NCBI GenBank assembly: GCA_010015655.1
Contig: ML976683.1
Coordinates: forward strand, 71,051 to 135,050
DNA: 64,000 bases
Direction of reading: 5' to 3'
Origin: Bimuria novae-zelandiae CBS 107.79
Taxonomy: Eukaryota; Ascomycota; Dothideomycetes; Pleosporales; Didymosphaeriaceae
Numbering within the stretch: position 1 is the stretch's first letter; every line of letters begins with the position of its first letter. Shown here in pieces: positions 60,901-64,000 of the stretch. Both the position numbers and the translations under genes were made by a program. The notes below the pieces were generated by a model. The model worked only from the letters and a program-made list of their open reading frames with translations. It was not told the DNA's origin and did no database searches.

Positions 60901-62356
60901 AATCATCCTACCTCACGGCGCTCCCGGTGTCGGAAAGACTTCCACTGCCGGTTCGTGTTATCTGAAAAAGCCCCTTTTAGAGTGTATGCTGACTGAACCT
61001 TCAACCAGAGGGCGTAGCAGAACTATTCAAGAAGCCACTCTTTCAGATAACCTGCGGTAAGTTATTGTTCCGATTTACCACTTCCGATCGATGCCAATGA
61101 GAAGCTAACTGTGTCATGTATCAAAAGGTGATCTTGGCACTACTGCCACAGAAGTTGAGACGGCGTTGGAGAAGAACTTCTCGCTAGCCAATAATTGGGA
61201 TTGCATCGTTCTTTTGGACGAAGCAGATGTCTTTCTCGCCGAGAGAACGAAAGAGGACTTCAAACGGAACGGTCTTGTAGCGGGTACGTCGGGCTCTGTA
61301 CGGTACCTTCGATGCCATCGATTACTAACGACGACAACAGTCTTCTTACGTCTGATGGAGTACTACTCGGGCATTCTCTTTCTTACCACAAACAGGGTTG
61401 GTGACTTTGACGAAGCGTTCACCTCACGCATACACGTCAGCCTCTACTACCCCGAACTGAACGAAGACACGACGGTGAGAGTGTTTGAGCTCAACATGGA
61501 TATGATCGAGGAGCGGTTCGAGACCAAAGGCCGCATCATCAAGATCGACAGGATGAAAATAGGTAGCTTCGCAGCACGGTACTTTGCTGACCACCCTCAC
61601 GCACGCTGGAATGGTCGCCATATCCACAACGCTTGCCAGACAGCACTCGCGCTAGCCGAGTTTGAAGCCCAAGATAAAAGCCTGGAGGACACCGAAGATC
61701 CAGACATAGTAGTGAACTTGACGGTGGAGAACTTCCAAGTCGTGCGAGACGCTTATTTGGAGTTTACAAAGTACATCAACGAACTCCACGGCACCAATGC
61801 CGCGTGCAGAGCCAAAGAGGTAAGGCTCCGCGCTATCTGGATCGACGAGAATGACTGCGTCGTCAAAACCCAGAACATGGACGGTGCAGGCATGGACAAA
61901 AGACAGGCTTTTTTCCTCGCGGCGCAGAGCCAACCTAGCCGTGCTCAGGGTCACTCACCGCAGCACAGCCTCCATCATCCTTTTCCTCAGCAGCAAGGTC
62001 GCTACCAACAAAGCTATCAGCGACCGCCATACCAGCAACAGGAGCGCGACTCGCACCAGAACTGGGATCCACAGCCAGATATGTATTCGGGAGGATATAT
62101 CCCGGAGCCGCAGCAGCATGGAGTACCGTTCCAGGGCTCATCTCCGCGTGCACAACAGGCGACGCCTTCCCCTCACCCGCATCCGCAACAGCAGCAACAG
62201 GGACGGCTTGATATGCCTCAGTTCAAAGAGAATATACGGGACATGTACGAACCGTCTGGGCGGCCGCGCGATGACCAGGTGGCGGGAGGTGCAAGTGGGC
62301 CTTCGGACCCGTTCGAGGGGTATCGTCCAAGGACTCAGGTTGATATCAGCTCATGA
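57925..62356 (+). CDS. Large AAA+ ATPase (DUF7025-type fungal family), N-terminal half apparently disrupted
   Basis: Start MASAVDSNSTSETDAAV at 57925; about 1,300 residues over many exons. Clear introns: 60533-60595, 60839-60890, 60951-61008, 61057-61127, 61284-61340; possible GC-AG intron 60197-60331. The N-terminal region (YKRMEACLYKHRKEWE; LWHVFRPGVEIIGSDDKQA; ITCVYIDFDGTKIGPVSKRF; MYYAGMTLD; CCREEFVHDDQYV) matches the fungal ATPase family as I recall it. The AAA module is intact: Walker A HGAPGVGKTS (about 60,917-60,946), Walker B CIVLLDEADVF (about 61,203-61,235), sensor 1 LFLTTNR, then RIHVSLYYPEL. The tail (61,930-62,356) is Gln/Pro/His-rich. Problems: a frame change plus TAG at 58387-58414 (exactly a 28-nt GT..AG segment), a frame change between 59512 and 59545, and TAA at 60340-60342. 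It is either a pseudogene or a gene with unresolved structure. Confidence 0.75.
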
Positions 62357-62750
62357 TCTGCTTTTTACTTTATACTCCGTAACCAGGGTTTATCCTTCAC
62401 TTTGTTTCATTTTACGTTTATTCTCTTTATACGCTCTACCACTGGAGCGAATGCCCACACTTCTCAACGTACGAGGAAACACGCGCAATACTATTCTTCC
62501 GCCTCCGTACTATGGAATGGATAACCCTTCGCGCAAGCTTTCCAGCCCACCTTTTTCTATGTGCGCCGCATCTATCGCTACTCCTCGCAGCCTCTATCAA
62601 GAGGTAGTTTCCGCACGGCGTAGCAGCGCGGAAACTACCTCCTAATATTACTCACACCACAATACACACACCGCAACGTAATACCATAGCGTCGCGTTAC
62701 TGCACTCACTTAGAGTATTTGGTATCTAGCATCATATATATTATAATATA
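62357..62750. other. Convergent 3' intergenic region with a perfect hairpin
   Basis: Lies between the 3' ends of the AAA gene and the 62988-63995 gene. It contains the hairpin at 62601-62641 and AT-rich sequence up to the MITE. Confidence 0.5.
62601..62641. repeat. Perfect 14-bp inverted repeat with 13-nt loop
   Basis: Arms GAGGTAGTTTCCGC (62601-62614) and GCGGAAACTACCTC (62628-62641). It could fold at the end of the AAA transcript or be the core of a small foldback element. Confidence 0.8.
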
Positions 62751-62931
62751 CCGTAAAAAAAAAAATTCGATAATACGGAGCGAACTAGCGCTCTTGGCTT
62801 CTATTTTCTATTCGTTCAAAAAGAATAAAAGTAGATTTTTATAGGGTAAAACCGTTACAAGCACAGCTGCTAGCAAATAAGCAGCTTTATACTAAGAGCG
62901 TTAGTCCGCTCCGTATATCGAATTTCTACGG
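62751..62931. mobile_element. MITE of Tc1/mariner type (181 bp, TA-flanked)
   Basis: Long terminal inverted repeats of about 42 bp (CCGTAAAAAA...GCGCTCTT at left; reverse complement CCGTAGAAATTCGATATACG...ACGCTCTT at right), flanked by TA at 62749-62750 and 62932-62933. There is no coding capacity. The left arm has an A11 run. The middle also holds a GCAGCT..AGCAGCT pairing. Confidence 0.85.
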
Positions 62932-62987
62932 TACACCTACGCAACACATGGCCCTCACTACGCAACCCCAGTCAACACTCGTCTCCC

Positions 62988-63995
62988 CTAGAAACTAACC
63001 CAATCCATCCAGCTCTCCAAAAACCTCATCCGCCCCTCTCTTGCCGCGCGCTCAAACTCGTCGAAGTTAATTTTTCCCGCTCCCTTGCGTTCGCCATCGC
63101 GCCTGTCCACGCCCTCCCATCGCGCCAGCACGACGAGGCGCAGATGGAGATCGGCGTCTTGGGCGTTCGGGGCTGCGTAAGCCGCGTCGACGATGGCCTG
63201 GAAGGCGTTAGTATTGTGAGTTACCCCAGGATAGACTTTACGACGGCCGACAAAGTGACCTACCTTGTGGAAAGTGGCGCTCGGCTGCGGCGCATCTGGG
63301 TCGAATGACGGGTGCTGACTCAAGAGGCGGGTTTCATCGGCGAGAGCGCCGTTGGCGTCGAAGGAGAAGATGTGCATTACGGGATGCGGGGCCGGGTCTG
63401 GGAGTGGGATGGGACGGGAGAGCGTTATACCGTGTTCATCCAGGGCATAGGGCGCCGTGCCGACTTCGGTTGCGGGCCTGTTGTCGGCGGAGGTGGAGGC
63501 GTCAGGTCGACTGGGGACGACGAAGAGAGGACCTAGGAATCAGCGGTTAGTACCGATAGCAACTATTTCGCAACGCATCCACACCCTGCGTTACCCCAGG
63601 ATCTACAATACAAAGGCTGACTTACCAAAACTGGCCCTAGCTGACATGGTCGGATCGTTGGCTGCAGATCCTTTCGAAGTTGTGACGACAGGAGGTTTCG
63701 CCGGGTCGCTGAGCGAGTTTGGACGGAATTGCGGGAGTGTAGGGTCACGATTGAGGGCAGGCTCCTCATCGTTCTCGGTGGATGGGCTGGGTGGTGCTAT
63801 CATTGACGTCGTCTTCAACATCCACCCTTGCCTCCTCGCGAGCACTCTCATCGCCTTGGCAAGCTCGTTGAGCAGCTGAGTCCTGTACAGCATCATAGTC
63901 CAAAGTATATCATCTTCTGGCTGTGGTTCGTCACTTCGAGATTCCGTTAACGGGATTGCGCTGGCCTCAGCGTTATCAAACAAGTTGCTGGTCAT
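62988..63995 (-). CDS. Hypothetical protein, three exons
   Basis: Exons 63995-63626, 63532-63264 and 63197-62988 with GT-AG introns of 93 and 66 nt; phases join to give 282 residues. The N-terminus is acidic and includes a helix around ILWTMMLYRTQLLNELAKAM. The middle is Pro-rich (PPSPSTENDEEP; RPIPLPDPAPHPV). The second half is better folded: HIFSFDANGALADETRLLSQ, LHLRLVVLARWEG, and a C-terminal KINFDEFERAAREGRMRFLE...WMDWVSF. No transmembrane or signal segment is seen. I do not recognise the family. The start at 63995 lies 5 bp from the window edge, so an upstream exon or start cannot be excluded. The two introns resemble each other. Confidence 0.75.
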
Positions 63996-64000
63996 CTCAT

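Noticed and set aside
1..64000. tRNA and rRNA genes
   Set aside because: None recognised by eye; the tRNA-like strings found are primer-binding-site complements, not genes.

Overview
This window looks like a chromosome segment of a filamentous ascomycete (Pezizomycotina, probably a Dothideomycete). The genes on the right have short GT-AG introns (about 50-160 nt) and belong to ascomycete families. The left part carries heavy repeat-induced point mutation (RIP): CpA and TpG are strongly depleted, TpA is enriched, CpG is kept, and former CAA/CAG/TGG codons now read as TAA/TAG. It is a two-compartment region: about 1-49,980 is an AT-rich transposon graveyard and about 49,980-64,000 is GC-balanced and gene-bearing.

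The AT-rich part is a set of nested insertions, most with exact target-site duplications (TSDs). (1) The window opens in a minus-strand Ty3/Gypsy pol fragment, followed by a plus-strand chromodomain Gypsy element with LTRs (993-8450). (2) A second minus-strand Gypsy ('A', 8451-10266 plus 22003-24608) was split by an 11.7-kb Copia element ('F', 10267-21997, TSD AACTT). That Copia was itself hit by a mariner-like element carrying a second gene (16078-19429), and a Fot1/pogo element (19443-21554, TA TSD) sits 13 bp outside the mariner repeat. (3) Gypsy A was also hit by Copia 'H' (24609-35375, TSD ATAAC), whose leader was invaded by Copia 'G' (24950-30158, TSD CTACG). (4) A third minus-strand Gypsy ('E') was split by Copia 'D' (37069-42424, TSD AATAT). 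(5) From 44 to 50 kb the sequence alternates between RIP-mutated and unmutated blocks. It holds two clean solo LTRs (44101-44266; 47809-48257), a piggyBac transposase remnant with mosaic RIP, and Tc1/mariner debris.

The gene-bearing part holds a SCO1-type mitochondrial copper chaperone (minus), a DHA1-type MFS drug transporter (minus), a decayed fungal STAND/NACHT-associated gene (minus), a divergently oriented large AAA+ ATPase gene (plus) with an intact AAA module but apparent lesions in its N-terminal half, a TA-flanked MITE, and an unrecognised three-exon gene (minus) that starts at or beyond the right edge.

The most interesting signals are: primer-binding sites in three Copia elements that match anticodon stem-loops (half-tRNA priming from tRNA-iMet and tRNA-Lys-CUU); a mariner-like element with a convergent second ORF; sharp RIP/non-RIP mosaics inside single transposase genes; and two introns of one gene that resemble each other along their length (possible introner-like elements). 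All similarity statements come from reading the sequence and from recalled family features; no searches were run.
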